A DNA stretch of 64,000 bases. It comes from Acidimicrobiales bacterium. Its GTDB lineage: Bacteria > Actinomycetota > Acidimicrobiia > Acidimicrobiales > SHLQ01. A model generated the notes under the pieces. That model saw nothing but the letters and a program-made list of their open reading frames with translations. It was not told the origin of the DNA and did no database searches. This document shows, in pieces, positions 34,546 through 42,998 of the stretch (positions within the stretch are counted from its first letter, which is position 1; each line of letters starts with the position of its first letter). The DNA is taken from positions 28,012 through 92,011 of the forward strand of contig JAHDCX010000006.1 in NCBI GenBank assembly GCA_020629635.1, in the 5' to 3' direction. Both the position numbers and the translations under genes were made by a program.

Positions 34546-35216
34546 GCGACGGTCCAGAGGCGATCGCGTCGGTGGACTTCGAAGCCGAGTCGCTCGTAGG
34601 TCCGCCGGGCGGCGACATTGTCGGACTCGACGTAGAGCATGGCCGTCTCGAGTCCGACGCCGTGGAGGTGTGCCAACCCGGCGGCGGTCATCGGGGCGCC
34701 AAGACCCTGCCCGGCGAAGTCCGGGTCGATCGCGATCACGAAGATTTCGCCGAGGGCCTCCGGGGAGCGATGGACTTTGGTCCAGCAGAAGCCGGCGAGT
34801 CGGCCATCGATCTCGTGAAGACGAAAGCCCTCTGCGTCGAACCATGATTCGGCGAGAAGCGCAGCGAGGCGTTCGGTTGTCATCCCGGATTGCTCCGGAT
34901 GCCACGCGAACGCCCGGTTGTTGATCTCGATGAAGGCCGCCTCGTCTCCGGTACGGAAGGGGCGGGTGGTCAGGACAGGCCCCGGTACGGGCAACGGCGC
35001 GCGCAGCTGAAGGAGGGTCCGGTTACTCCGCATGCCGACGCGCTCCATCGCTGCGTCGAGGTCGCCCGTGGTGCCATGAACCCACACTCGCTGGGCATCG
35101 CCAGCGTGAGCGGTCAGCCGGAACGCATCGATGACGTCGTCGACCGAATCGTCGCCCGACGGGGTCAGATGGACGACGGGCGCTGGCGTATCGAGGTCCT
35201 CGATCCGAATCTCCAC
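34542..35216 (-). CDS. mshD: MshD-like mycothiol synthase (short GNAT acetyltransferase)
   Basis: A 224-residue GNAT acetyltransferase. FIEINNRAFAWHPEQSGMT (about residues 95-113) and WFDAEGFRLHEIDGRLAGFCWTK are the marks of MshD, which acetylates Cys-GlcN-Ins to give mycothiol; the acetyl-CoA loop is PDFAGQGLGAPM. Canonical MshD has two GNAT domains and about 300 residues, so this form has a complete C-terminal domain and a reduced N-terminal one. Mycothiol production is therefore inferred, not proven. The GTG start is leaderless behind TACGAT. Confidence 0.78.
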   Translation of the reverse strand: MEIRIEDLDTPAPVVHLTPSGDDSVDDVIDAFRLTAHAGDAQRVWVHGTTGDLDAAMERVGMRSNRTLLQLRAPLPVPGPVLTTRPFRTGDEAAFIEINNRAFAWHPEQSGMTTERLAALLAESWFDAEGFRLHEIDGRLAGFCWTKVHRSPEALGEIFVIAIDPDFAGQGLGAPMTAAGLAHLHGVGLETAMLYVESDNVAARRTYERLGFEVHRRDRLWTVA

Positions 35217-35222
35217 AAGCCG

Positions 35223-35228
35223 ATCGTA
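35223..35228 (-). promoter_or_regulatory. -10 hexamer of the leaderless mshD-rlmN promoter
   Basis: TACGAT on the minus strand, six bases before the GTG at 35216. Confidence 0.5.
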
Positions 35229-35293
35229 GAGTCACCAACGGACATCTTCATCGCTTCTTGCCCTGTGGCTGGGACGAATGCGCCGGTCGGTGT

Positions 35294-35299
35294 TACGGT
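35294..35299 (+). promoter_or_regulatory. Candidate -10 element of the his operon
   Basis: TACGGT lies 80 bases ahead of the hairpin at 35380. A GTG follows four and another six bases downstream, so a leaderless leader peptide is possible. No strong -35 is visible. Confidence 0.4.
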
Positions 35300-35379
35300 C
35301 TGGGTGTGCCCGCGGGTTCCGCCGCCTGGCGAGGCACGAGCGGCACACAAAGAGGGATCCGCCGCCCTCGTGCTGCACT

Positions 35380-35416
35380 CGGCGACGGGCACCTCGGTGC
35401 CCGTCGCCGTCGTTTT
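35380..35416 (+). terminator. Intrinsic terminator/attenuator ahead of the his genes
   Basis: A perfect 13-bp stem (35380-35392 with 35397-35409), GC-rich, with a CTCG loop, followed three bases later by TTTT (35413-35416). It lies between the likely promoter at 35294 and the first gene at 35442, the position of an attenuator. An upstream pairing GCACGAG/CTCGTGC is also possible. No run of His codons is visible. Confidence 0.6.
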
Positions 35417-35441
35417 GCCCATCGATCATCCAGGTGTCGCC

Positions 35442-35633
35442 ATGGAATCCGACCTTGCCGAGCTGTCGACCGTGTCCACCCAGGTGGAGGACCTGATCGA
35501 ACGAGTGACCACGGTGGCCGAGCGCCACCGTGGAACGGATCGTGACGACGTCGCGATCCGACTCTTCGAGGTGGAGCGTGCTCTCCACAACGCGCGTCGG
35601 GGACTGCAGTCCGCTGCCCGGTCGATGCGCTGA
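35442..35633 (+). CDS. Small helical hypothetical protein ahead of hisC
   Basis: A 63-residue protein, all predicted helix (ESDLAELSTVSTQVEDLIERVTTVAERH), ending RRGLQSAARSMR. Unknown family. The ATG at 35442 has AGG eight bases before it; the frame is open further upstream through the terminator hairpin, so a longer form beginning near 35304 (109 residues) cannot be excluded. It ends 11 bases before hisC and is probably in the his mRNA. Confidence 0.6.
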   Translation: MESDLAELSTVSTQVEDLIERVTTVAERHRGTDRDDVAIRLFEVERALHNARRGLQSAARSMR

Positions 35634-35644
35634 AGGAGTCGAGG

Positions 35645-36724
35645 ATGGGACGACCACGGGTACGAGACGACATTGCGCTGCGTTCGGGGTATCACTCGCC
35701 GCAGGTCACCGTCGATGTCCGTCTCAACACCAATGAAGCGCCGGTGCCGCCACCCGCCGGGTTCACCGAGGCCTTGCATGCAGCGATCGAGGAGATTGCG
35801 TGGAATCGGTACCCCGATCGTCGCGCCGCTGAACTGCGGTCGGCGATCGCCGAGCGGTACGGGCGGGCGACGTCCGAGGTGTTCGTCGCCAACGGCTCGA
35901 ACGAGGTCATCCAGACCGTGCTTTTGACCTTTGGCGGTCCGGGAAGGACTGCGGCCGTCTTCGAGCCGACCTATGCGCTGCACTCACACCTCGCGCGGAC
36001 GACGTCCACGACCGTTGTCGAAGGGCATCGAACCGAAGACTTGCGTCTGGACTTCGACGAGGTTCGTCGCGTCATCGAAACCGACGACCCCGACGTCGTC
36101 TTCTTGTGTTCGCCGAACAATCCCTCGGGGGTGGTCGACCCTCCCGACACCGCCGAACGGGTGCTTGACCTGTTCGCCCAGAACGCCAGCGACGCGCTGC
36201 TCGTGATGGATGAGGCATACGGGCAGTTCGCGACGACGTCGGCGGTGCCGCTCATCGCCGACGACGTGCCCCTCGTCGTCAGCCGAACGTTCTCCAAGAC
36301 GTGGTCTCTTGCGGCCCTTCGTCTCGGCTATTTGCTCGGCCCCGAATGGTTGGTCGAAGAGTTGTTCGGCGTCGTGCTGCCCTATCACCTCGATTCGCAG
36401 AAGCAGGCTGCGGGGCTCGCGGCGCTGCAATTCGGCGACGAGATGGACCGTGGCGTTGCCACGATCATCGAGGAGCGGGACCGTCTTCTGAATTGCCTTG
36501 GTCACCTCCCGGTCACGACGTGGCCGAGCGAGGCCAACTTCTTCTTGTTCCGAGCCGACGACATGGATGGTGACGCGCTGTGGCACGCACTGGTCGAGCG
36601 CTCCGTTCTCGTTCGGAACTGCGCATCCTGGCCGGGGCTCGAGGGCTGTCTTCGAGTCACGGTGGGTACCCGCGCAGAGAACGACGCCTTCCTCGAGGCA
36701 CTCGGGGACGTGCTGTCCTCGTAG
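35645..36724 (+). CDS. hisC: Histidinol-phosphate aminotransferase HisC
   Basis: A 359-residue fold-type I PLP aminotransferase: LNTNEAPVPPP near the N terminus, WNRYPDR, FVANGSNEVIQ, CSPNNPSG, VMDEAYGQF and the PLP lysine in SRTFSKTWSLAALRLGYLL (about residue 218). It makes histidinol phosphate in histidine synthesis. GAAGGAG lies eight bases before the ATG. It leads a his run (C-B-H-F) without hisA, hisI, hisG or hisD. Confidence 0.93.
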   Translation: MGRPRVRDDIALRSGYHSPQVTVDVRLNTNEAPVPPPAGFTEALHAAIEEIAWNRYPDRRAAELRSAIAERYGRATSEVFVANGSNEVIQTVLLTFGGPGRTAAVFEPTYALHSHLARTTSTTVVEGHRTEDLRLDFDEVRRVIETDDPDVVFLCSPNNPSGVVDPPDTAERVLDLFAQNASDALLVMDEAYGQFATTSAVPLIADDVPLVVSRTFSKTWSLAALRLGYLLGPEWLVEELFGVVLPYHLDSQKQAAGLAALQFGDEMDRGVATIIEERDRLLNCLGHLPVTTWPSEANFFLFRADDMDGDALWHALVERSVLVRNCASWPGLEGCLRVTVGTRAENDAFLEALGDVLSS

Positions 36725-36727
36725 GCT
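36722..36727 (+). promoter_or_regulatory. -10 hexamer of a leaderless internal promoter at hisB
   Basis: TAGGCT starts in the hisC stop codon and ends six bases before the hisB ATG, which has no Shine-Dalgarno. Confidence 0.4.
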
Positions 36728-36733
36728 TGACGG

Positions 36734-37321
36734 ATGCGTACTTCGACCGCACGTCGTGACACGAAAGAAACGCAGATCGAGATCACCCTCGATCTGGACG
36801 GGACCGGCCAGACCGATTGCACGACCGGGTTGCCGTTCTTTGACCACATGCTCGATCAACTTGGTCGCCACGGTGGTTTCGATCTGCGCGTCCATGCGAG
36901 CGGAGACATCGAGATCGATGCCCACCACACGGTGGAGGACACCGGCATCCTGCTCGGCTCGGTCTTCGCCGACGCCGTTGGGGACAAGGTCGGCGTTCGG
37001 CGGTTCGCGTCCAATCGGATTCCGCTCGACGAGGCGTTGATCGACACGGCCCTCGACCTGAGCGGCCGGCCGTACCTGCACTACGAGGTCGAGTTTCCCG
37101 GCGAGAAGATTCTTGGGACGCCGCCCTTCGACCCGCAACTCTGCGAGGAGTTCTGGCGAGCGTTCATCACCTCGGCAGGCATCACGTTGCACGTCGTGTC
37201 GGTCCGTGGCCGCAACACCCACCACCTGATCGAGGCGAGTTTCAAGAGCATCGCTCGCGCATTGCGTGACGCCGTGGCGATCACGGGTGGGGGGTTGCCG
37301 TCGACGAAGGGAACCCTTTGA
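36734..37321 (+). CDS. hisB: Imidazoleglycerol-phosphate dehydratase HisB
   Basis: A 195-residue single-function HisB. The manganese-binding histidine motifs are GLPFFDHMLDQLGRHGGFDL (about residues 37-56), DAHHTVEDTGI and RNTHHLIEASFKSIARAL near residue 160. No phosphatase domain is fused, as usual in actinobacteria. The ATG is nine bases after hisC; the stop overlaps the hisH start. Confidence 0.96.
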   Translation: MRTSTARRDTKETQIEITLDLDGTGQTDCTTGLPFFDHMLDQLGRHGGFDLRVHASGDIEIDAHHTVEDTGILLGSVFADAVGDKVGVRRFASNRIPLDEALIDTALDLSGRPYLHYEVEFPGEKILGTPPFDPQLCEEFWRAFITSAGITLHVVSVRGRNTHHLIEASFKSIARALRDAVAITGGGLPSTKGTL

Positions 37322-38001
37322 GCGCCGGTGGTGACGAGTCCGTCGCGAGCCGGCGGCCAGTGAATCCTCAGGACGAGCCGGTGATCGCCATCTTGGACTA
37401 CGGGATCGGCAACCTTCGATCGGCGGAGAAGACGCTCGAGCGGGTCGGTGCGGCGCCGGTGCTGACCCGCGACGCGGACGTGGTGGCGGCCGCCGACGGT
37501 GTGGTCCTGCCCGGCGTGGGCAACTTCGGACGCGTGATGCAGGCGATTCGTGACGCCGGTGTTGATGCACTCGCGCACGCTGCGGTGGAGGCCGACACAC
37601 CGTTCCTCGGGATCTGTGTGGGGATGCAGGCGCTGTACGACTCGAGCGATGAGGTTCCCGGAGTTCCCGGTCTCGGAATTCTCTCCGGACACATCCAGCG
37701 GTTGCCCGACGGCGTGAAGCGTCCGCAGATGCAGTGGAATCAGTTGTCCTTCCGTCGCGACTGTGCACTGTTCGACGATGTTCATGAGGGGGCATGGGTC
37801 TATTTCGTTCACGGCTACGCCCCGGAGATGAGTGACGACGTGGTTGCGACGTGCTCCTACGGCGCGGAGGTCGTGGCGGCCGCGCAGCACGGCAATGTCT
37901 TCGCCACGCAGTTCCACCCCGAGAAGTCGGGTCCGACGGGTCTTCGGATCGTCGGCAACTTCGTGGAGCAGTGCCGCCCGGACCGCGGGGAGGCTCGATG
38001 A
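37318..38001 (+). CDS. hisH: Imidazole glycerol phosphate synthase glutaminase HisH
   Basis: A class I glutamine amidotransferase that feeds ammonia to HisF. Marks: [27 protein letters not shown], the nucleophile in [12 protein letters not shown] (Cys near residue 100), VYFVHGYAP, and [13 protein letters not shown] with the catalytic His and Glu. The TTG at 37318 overlaps the hisB stop as TTGA and is used here (227 residues); the GTG at 37381 would give the more usual N terminus (206 residues) and is a real alternative. Confidence 0.94.
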   Translation: MSAGGDESVASRRPVNPQDEPVIAILDYGIGNLRSAEKTLERVGAAPVLTRDADVVAAADGVVLPGVGNFGRVMQAIRDAGVDALAHAAVEADTPFLGICVGMQALYDSSDEVPGVPGLGILSGHIQRLPDGVKRPQMQWNQLSFRRDCALFDDVHEGAWVYFVHGYAPEMSDDVVATCSYGAEVVAAAQHGNVFATQFHPEKSGPTGLRIVGNFVEQCRPDRGEAR

Positions 38002-38792
38002 GCGCGGTCGCTCGGGTGATCCCGTGTCTCGACGTCGATGCCGGACGGGTCGTCAAGGGAGTCAACTTCGTCGACCTGATCGACGCCGGCGACCCCGTCG
38101 AGCTCGCACGACGCTACGACGAACAAGGTGCGGACGAGCTCGTCTTTCTCGACATCACTGCCTCCTCTGATGCCCGGGACACGATCGTGGATGTCGCGCG
38201 GCGGGCTGCCGAAGAGGTGTTCATTCCCTTCACCATCGGCGGTGGGATCCGCACCGTCGACGATGCCCGGCGGCTCCTTCGGGTTGGGGCCGACAAGACG
38301 TCGATCAACACGGCCGCGATTCGCCGGCCAGAGCTCGTCACCGAGATCAGCCGTGAGTTTGGGGCGCAGTGCTGCGTCGTCGCGATCGATGCCCGTCGGT
38401 GCGGGGACGACAAACCGACCGAATCGGGGTTCGAGGTCTTCACTCACGGCGGGCGCACGCGAACCGGGATCGACGCCGTGACCTGGGCGGTCGAGGCCGA
38501 ACGGCTGGGCGCGGGCGAGATCCTGCTCACCTCCATGGACCGTGACGGCACTCGCGACGGCTTCGACATCGAGCTCACGTCGGCGGTGAGCAGCGCCGTT
38601 GGGGTACCGGTCATCGCCAGCGGTGGCGTCGGCACGCTCGACCATCTCGCCGAAGGGGTCACCGAGGGACGAGCCGATGCCGTTCTTGCGGCATCGATCT
38701 TTCACTTCGGGGAGCACACCGTTGCCGAAGCGAAGGCGGTGATGGCTGCGGCGGGCGTGTCCGTACGGCCGCCGGATACCCTGACACGGTGA
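37998..38792 (+). CDS. hisF: Imidazole glycerol phosphate synthase cyclase HisF
   Basis: A 264-residue TIM barrel with the catalytic Asp residues in [15 protein letters not shown] (residues 6-20) and [15 protein letters not shown], plus [16 protein letters not shown] and [10 protein letters not shown] phosphate loops. It makes imidazole glycerol phosphate and AICAR with HisH. It overlaps hisH by four bases and groES by four. hisA normally lies between hisH and hisF and is absent. Confidence 0.96.
   Translation: MSAVARVIPCLDVDAGRVVKGVNFVDLIDAGDPVELARRYDEQGADELVFLDITASSDARDTIVDVARRAAEEVFIPFTIGGGIRTVDDARRLLRVGADKTSINTAAIRRPELVTEISREFGAQCCVVAIDARRCGDDKPTESGFEVFTHGGRTRTGIDAVTWAVEAERLGAGEILLTSMDRDGTRDGFDIELTSAVSSAVGVPVIASGGVGTLDHLAEGVTEGRADAVLAASIFHFGEHTVAEAKAVMAAAGVSVRPPDTLTR
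38777..38782 (+). promoter_or_regulatory. -10 hexamer of a leaderless internal promoter at groES
   Basis: TACCCT inside the end of hisF ends six bases before the groES GTG. It could express groES and trp genes apart from his. Confidence 0.45.
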
Positions 38793-39151
38793 GCACATCG
38801 ACTGCGAACGGAATCGCGCCGGCCAACAGCAACGGTGATCGGCTGCCCATCAAGATGCTCAACGACCGCATTCTCGTCGGCCACGGCGACGCAGAGGGCG
38901 AGCGCCGGTCGTCGGGCGGCATTCTCATCCCGGCAACCGCCCAGGTCGGCAAGCGTTTGGCATGGGCCGAGGTCGTCGCCGCAGGCCCCAACGTCCGCAA
39001 CATGGAGGTCGGGGATCGGGTGTTGTTCAACCCCGAGGACCGCTACGAAGTCGAGGTGGGCGGCACCGACTACATCATCTTGCGCGAGCGAGACATCCAC
39101 GCCGTGGCCGCCGAACGCCTCGAAGAGGGTTCGACAGGCCTCTACCTCTGA
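38789..39151 (+). CDS. GroES-family co-chaperonin
   Basis: A 120-residue GroES-fold protein: [32 protein letters not shown] (mobile loop about residues 36-52), [25 protein letters not shown] and a C-terminal [13 protein letters not shown]. It has a 20-residue N-terminal and a short C-terminal extension compared with classical GroES (about 97 residues). groEL is not adjacent; instead it lies between hisF and trpE. It may be a second GroES or a specialised variant. Confidence 0.85.
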   Translation: MSTSTANGIAPANSNGDRLPIKMLNDRILVGHGDAEGERRSSGGILIPATAQVGKRLAWAEVVAAGPNVRNMEVGDRVLFNPEDRYEVEVGGTDYIILRERDIHAVAAERLEEGSTGLYL

Positions 39152-39161
39152 GGTCTGCGAG

Positions 39162-40694
39162 ATGATCGAACCGTCCTTCGAGACGTTCGTCGCATTGGCG
39201 AAGCGCCACCGGATCGTTCCGGTGTGGCGTTCGCTGCTCGCCGATCAGGTGACGCCCGTGGCGATCTTCGCTCGCTGCGTGGGAGCCGACGACGGATTCC
39301 TTCTCGAATCCGTCGAGAACGGGGAGCGGTGGAGCCGGTGGTCGTTTCTCGGCCGAAACCCGCTCCTGACCGTCACTTCGGCAGCCGGTTCGATCTCGGT
39401 GACCGGTCCACTGGCTGACGAGGTGGACGTGGCTAGCTCCATGCTGGACACGCTCGAATCGATCGTCGGGACCTTTGCCGCCCCCGACCTCGACGGTCTC
39501 CCGCCGCTGCATTCCGGGATGATGGGGTATCTCGGCTACGACGTGGTTCGAGAGGTGGAGCGGCTGCCGAACGTCCCCGAGGACGACCGAGGATTTGCCG
39601 ACGGCGTGATGGCGATGATCGGCGAGCTCGTCGCATTCGATCACTGGAAACAACAGGTCACACTGATCGCGAACTCGGTGACCCCGGTAGGCGCCGACGA
39701 AGCGACGCTACGAACGATCTATGACGATGCGGTCGCTCGATTGACCACGCTGCAGAATGACGGTGCGAAGCCGTTGGACGAACCGCTCGTCTCGCCACCG
39801 CCGCTCGACGCGCCGCTGCCCGAGGTCACGTCCTCGATGGGGGAGGAGGCGTACTGCCTTGCCGTGGAGACAGCGAAAGAACACATCCTCGCTGGCGACA
39901 TCTTCCAGGTCGTGCTCTCGCAACGATTCGACTTCGAGCTCGACGCCGAGCCTTTCGACGTCTACCGAGTGCTGCGACAGGTCAATCCGAGCCCCTACAT
40001 GTACTTCCTCCGAATCGGCGAGTTGTCGATCGTCGGCGCTTCGCCAGAACCGATGGTGCAACTGCTCGATGGCAAGGTGATCTCGCGCCCGATTGCCGGA
40101 ACCCGTCGGCGGGGGGCCACCGACGAAGAAGATCGACAACTCGGGGCCGAACTGCGAGAACACCCGAAGGAGGTCGCCGAGCACGTGATGCTCGTCGATC
40201 TGGCTCGCAACGACGTCGGACGGGTTGTCTCGTACGGCACCGAACAGGTGGATGAGATGATGACGCTCGAGCTCTACAGCCACGTCATGCATCTGACGTC
40301 GCAGGTCTCGGGCGATCTCGCAGACGGGAAGACCTCGATCGACGTACTTCGAGCGACACTTCCCGCTGGCACCGTGTCGGGTGCGCCCAAGGTTCGAGCG
40401 ATGGAGATCATCGACGACCTTGAGCCGGTCAAGCGAGGGCCCTATGCCGGGGTCGTCGGCTACCTCGACTTCTCCGGGAACATCGACACGGCGATCGCCA
40501 TTCGAACCATGTTCATTGCAAACGGCCAGGCGAGCGTTCAGGCCGGGGCCGGAATCGTCGCGGACAGCGTTCCGATCGACGAGCACCAGGAGTGCATCAA
40601 CAAGTCGAAGGCCCTGCTTGCTGCGGTGCCCGGTGCGATCCAGATGACCCAGCAACGACGGTCGGCTTCCGCAGCCGACGGAGCGGTCTCGTGA
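39162..40694 (+). CDS. trpE: Anthranilate synthase component I TrpE
   Basis: A 510-residue chorismate-binding enzyme. The tryptophan feedback site is visible in GFLLESVENGERWSRWSFLG (about residues 42-61). Chorismate motifs: FQVVLSQRF, SPEPMVQL, RPIAGTRRRG, LVDLARNDVGRV and LPAGTVSGAPKVRAMEII. It converts chorismate to anthranilate with TrpG, which is not in the window. The ATG at 39162 is ten bases after groES. Confidence 0.95.
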   Translation: MIEPSFETFVALAKRHRIVPVWRSLLADQVTPVAIFARCVGADDGFLLESVENGERWSRWSFLGRNPLLTVTSAAGSISVTGPLADEVDVASSMLDTLESIVGTFAAPDLDGLPPLHSGMMGYLGYDVVREVERLPNVPEDDRGFADGVMAMIGELVAFDHWKQQVTLIANSVTPVGADEATLRTIYDDAVARLTTLQNDGAKPLDEPLVSPPPLDAPLPEVTSSMGEEAYCLAVETAKEHILAGDIFQVVLSQRFDFELDAEPFDVYRVLRQVNPSPYMYFLRIGELSIVGASPEPMVQLLDGKVISRPIAGTRRRGATDEEDRQLGAELREHPKEVAEHVMLVDLARNDVGRVVSYGTEQVDEMMTLELYSHVMHLTSQVSGDLADGKTSIDVLRATLPAGTVSGAPKVRAMEIIDDLEPVKRGPYAGVVGYLDFSGNIDTAIAIRTMFIANGQASVQAGAGIVADSVPIDEHQECINKSKALLAAVPGAIQMTQQRRSASAADGAVS

Positions 40695-41503
40695 CGGCGT
40701 CGACCGCTCGTGACCTGCTCGTCGTCGAGGGCGCTGATGCCACCGACTTCCTCCAAGGACAGTGCAGCCAGGACCTGGCCGCGGTCGCCGTCGGTGCGAG
40801 TGCCTGGACCTTCGTCCTCGAACCACAGGGACACGTCTCGGCCTGGTTTCGGGCGACTCGGACCGAATCGGGGTGGCTTCTCGATGTGGACGCTGGCCAT
40901 GGGGAGGCGGCCGAGGCACGGATTCGCCGATTCATGCTTCGTGTCGACGTCACGATCTCCCGTTCGACCGAGCCTCTCTGGTGCGTCGAGCAGGCGGCCG
41001 GGGACCACATCACCGATGCGGTGATCATCGCTCCGAGTCTCGTCGACGGCTACGTCGACGTGATCGGGAATGGGGCGATCGACGGCGCGCTGACGCCGGA
41101 GGTCTACGAACGCCTGCGGATTGCTGCCGGCGTACCAACCCACGCGGCCGAGATCGGGGACAAGACCATCCCTGCCGAGCTCGGCGTTGTGGCGATGTCG
41201 GTGTCGTTCACGAAGGGCTGCTACACGGGACAAGAGCTGGTCGCCCGAGTCGATTCTCGCGGCGACAACACGCCCCGTCGTCTGCGCATTGTCCGCGGCT
41301 CGGGTCCGCTGCCGACTCCGGGTGCCGAGGTTCGTGAAGCCGAGGCTGGGGTCGGGTACATCACCTCGGTTGCGGCGGACGGACCTGGATGGGTGGCCCT
41401 CTCGTCGGTCACGCGGGCAGGGCAGGACCTGACCACCGCTTCGCTCGAAGACGGCCAGGCGGTCGAGCTCGAGGTCAGCCCTCTGGAGGAACGCACGCGA
41501 TGA
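40691..41503 (+). CDS. ygfZ: YgfZ/GcvT-like folate-binding protein
   Basis: A 270-residue protein with the aminomethyltransferase-like fold and the signature SFTKGCYTGQELVARVDSRG (K-G-C-Y-x-G-Q-E, about residues 175-194) of YgfZ, a tetrahydrofolate-binding protein needed for maintaining some iron-sulfur enzymes. It is shorter than E. coli YgfZ but complete in motif. It lies between trpE and trpC with four-base overlaps on both sides, so it is made with the tryptophan enzymes. Confidence 0.88.
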   Translation: MTASTARDLLVVEGADATDFLQGQCSQDLAAVAVGASAWTFVLEPQGHVSAWFRATRTESGWLLDVDAGHGEAAEARIRRFMLRVDVTISRSTEPLWCVEQAAGDHITDAVIIAPSLVDGYVDVIGNGAIDGALTPEVYERLRIAAGVPTHAAEIGDKTIPAELGVVAMSVSFTKGCYTGQELVARVDSRGDNTPRRLRIVRGSGPLPTPGAEVREAEAGVGYITSVAADGPGWVALSSVTRAGQDLTTASLEDGQAVELEVSPLEERTR

Positions 41504-42288
41504 CGGCGACGTATCTCGACGCCATTCTTGATGCCCACCGGGAGCAGGCCGCAGTCGACGCGCGACCGCTCGAGCGTGTCGTCGAGGAAGCAAGGACCTC
41601 GCTGCCGGCCCGAGATTTCGCCGGGGCGCTCCGATCGGCCGCGCCGCTCGGCGTGATCGCCGAAGTGAAGCGTCGCTCGCCATCGAAGGGCGATCTGGCC
41701 CGAGACCTGGACCCGGCGGCGCTCGCGAGCAACTACGCCGCCGGTGGCGCCGCCTGCGTGAGTGTGCTGACCGACGTCGACCACTTCGGCGGGTCGATCG
41801 AAGATCTCCAGGCCGCCCGGGCAGCGATGACGATCCCGGTGCTCCGCAAGGACTTCACCGTGTCACCGCTCGACGTGGCCGACGCTCGCCGAATCGGTGC
41901 AGACGCCGTTCTTCTCATCGTGGCCGCACTGGACGATGCTGAGCTGGCGGACTTTCACGCCCTCGCAACCGAGCTGGATCTCGCGGCGCTCGTCGAGGTC
42001 CATGACGAGGCAGAGGCGGAACGGGCGATGGCTGTCGGCGCCACGATCATCGGCGTCAACCAGCGCGATCTCCACACGTTCGAGGTCGACACCGCACGAG
42101 CCGTTCGGGTGGCTCGCTCCCTGCCTGCAGACGTCATCCGAGTCGCCGAATCGGGGATCCCCGGACCAGAAGCGATCCCCGAGCTGGTCGCTGCCGGCTT
42201 CGACGCCGTTCTGGTCGGCGAATCTTTGGTCCGCCATCATGGTCCGGCCGACGGCGTACGTGCACTGATCGCCGCGGCGTCGGAGTGA
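41500..42288 (+). CDS. trpC: Indole-3-glycerol phosphate synthase TrpC
   Basis: A 262-residue TIM barrel with IAEVKRRSPSKGDL (catalytic Lys and Ser-Pro-Ser, about residues 52-65), VSVLTDVDHFGGS, VLRKDFTVSPLDV, IGVNQRDLHTF and RVAESGIPGPEAI. It closes the indole ring. It overlaps ygfZ and is seven bases from trpF. Monofunctional, not fused to TrpF. Confidence 0.96.
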   Translation: MTATYLDAILDAHREQAAVDARPLERVVEEARTSLPARDFAGALRSAAPLGVIAEVKRRSPSKGDLARDLDPAALASNYAAGGAACVSVLTDVDHFGGSIEDLQAARAAMTIPVLRKDFTVSPLDVADARRIGADAVLLIVAALDDAELADFHALATELDLAALVEVHDEAEAERAMAVGATIIGVNQRDLHTFEVDTARAVRVARSLPADVIRVAESGIPGPEAIPELVAAGFDAVLVGESLVRHHGPADGVRALIAAASE

Positions 42289-42295
42289 CACCGGG

Positions 42296-42997
42296 ATGGA
42301 ACAGGACCTCTTCGTCAAGATCTGCGGCATCACCGACGTCGACGATGCCCTCTTGGCGGTCGCGCTCGGAGCTGACGCGGTCGCCTTCAATTTCGTGCCG
42401 GGATCGAAGCGCCAGCTGGCCCCGCAGCGAGCCCGCGACATCGTCGCTCGAGTTCCTGGCGAAACGCTGACCATCGGGGTCTTTCGCAACGAAGCGAAGG
42501 AACGGGTGGTCGATCTCGTGCATCGCACGGGGTTGCGAGCCGCTCAGCTCCACGGCGACGAGTCGCCGGAAGAGACGGCGTGGATCGCCGCGCGGGTGCC
42601 CATCGTCATCAAAGCGTTTGTCGCCGGTACGCCCCAGGCCGAACGCGCCCGGGACTGGGGCGTCGGGACGATCCTCGTCGACGCTCCCGTGCCCGGATCG
42701 GGCGAACTCTTCGATTGGTCGCTTGCCGACTCGCTTCCTGTCGATCTCGACGTGATCCTCGCTGGAGGACTCAACCCCGACAATGTGGCCGACGCCGTCC
42801 AGCAGGTCCGCCCGTGGGGCGTCGACGTTGCCAGTGGGGTCGAATCAGCTCCGGGCCACAAGGATCCGACAGCGATGCGGCGCTTCATCCAGAATGCGAA
42901 GGCCGCTGGACAGGCCGTCGAGCGGACCGAACACGACGTAGCTCGGAGCGGGGATTCTGAGCACACGATGTACGACTGGAATCAGGAGAACGACTGA
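42296..42997 (+). CDS. trpF: Phosphoribosylanthranilate isomerase TrpF
   Basis: A 233-residue TIM barrel with the TrpF marks [16 protein letters not shown] (catalytic Cys near residue 10), [23 protein letters not shown] and [15 protein letters not shown]. Many actinobacteria lack trpF and use the bifunctional PriA (HisA) instead; here a separate trpF is present, so the missing hisA is probably a true single-function gene elsewhere. The last 30 residues extend beyond the fold. Confidence 0.93.
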   Translation: MEQDLFVKICGITDVDDALLAVALGADAVAFNFVPGSKRQLAPQRARDIVARVPGETLTIGVFRNEAKERVVDLVHRTGLRAAQLHGDESPEETAWIAARVPIVIKAFVAGTPQAERARDWGVGTILVDAPVPGSGELFDWSLADSLPVDLDVILAGGLNPDNVADAVQQVRPWGVDVASGVESAPGHKDPTAMRRFIQNAKAAGQAVERTEHDVARSGDSEHTMYDWNQEND

Positions 42998-42998
42998 G

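Noticed and set aside
35217..35379. Known riboswitch or T-box upstream of the his genes
   Set aside because: I looked for TPP, cobalamin, FMN, glycine, ZTP and T-box core motifs and saw none.
35984..38065. 693-codon open frame antisense to hisC, hisB and hisH
   Set aside because: It crosses three real genes on the other strand and has no family motif.
39152..39161. Tryptophan leader peptide or attenuator before trpE
   Set aside because: Only ten bases separate groES and trpE; there is no room for one.
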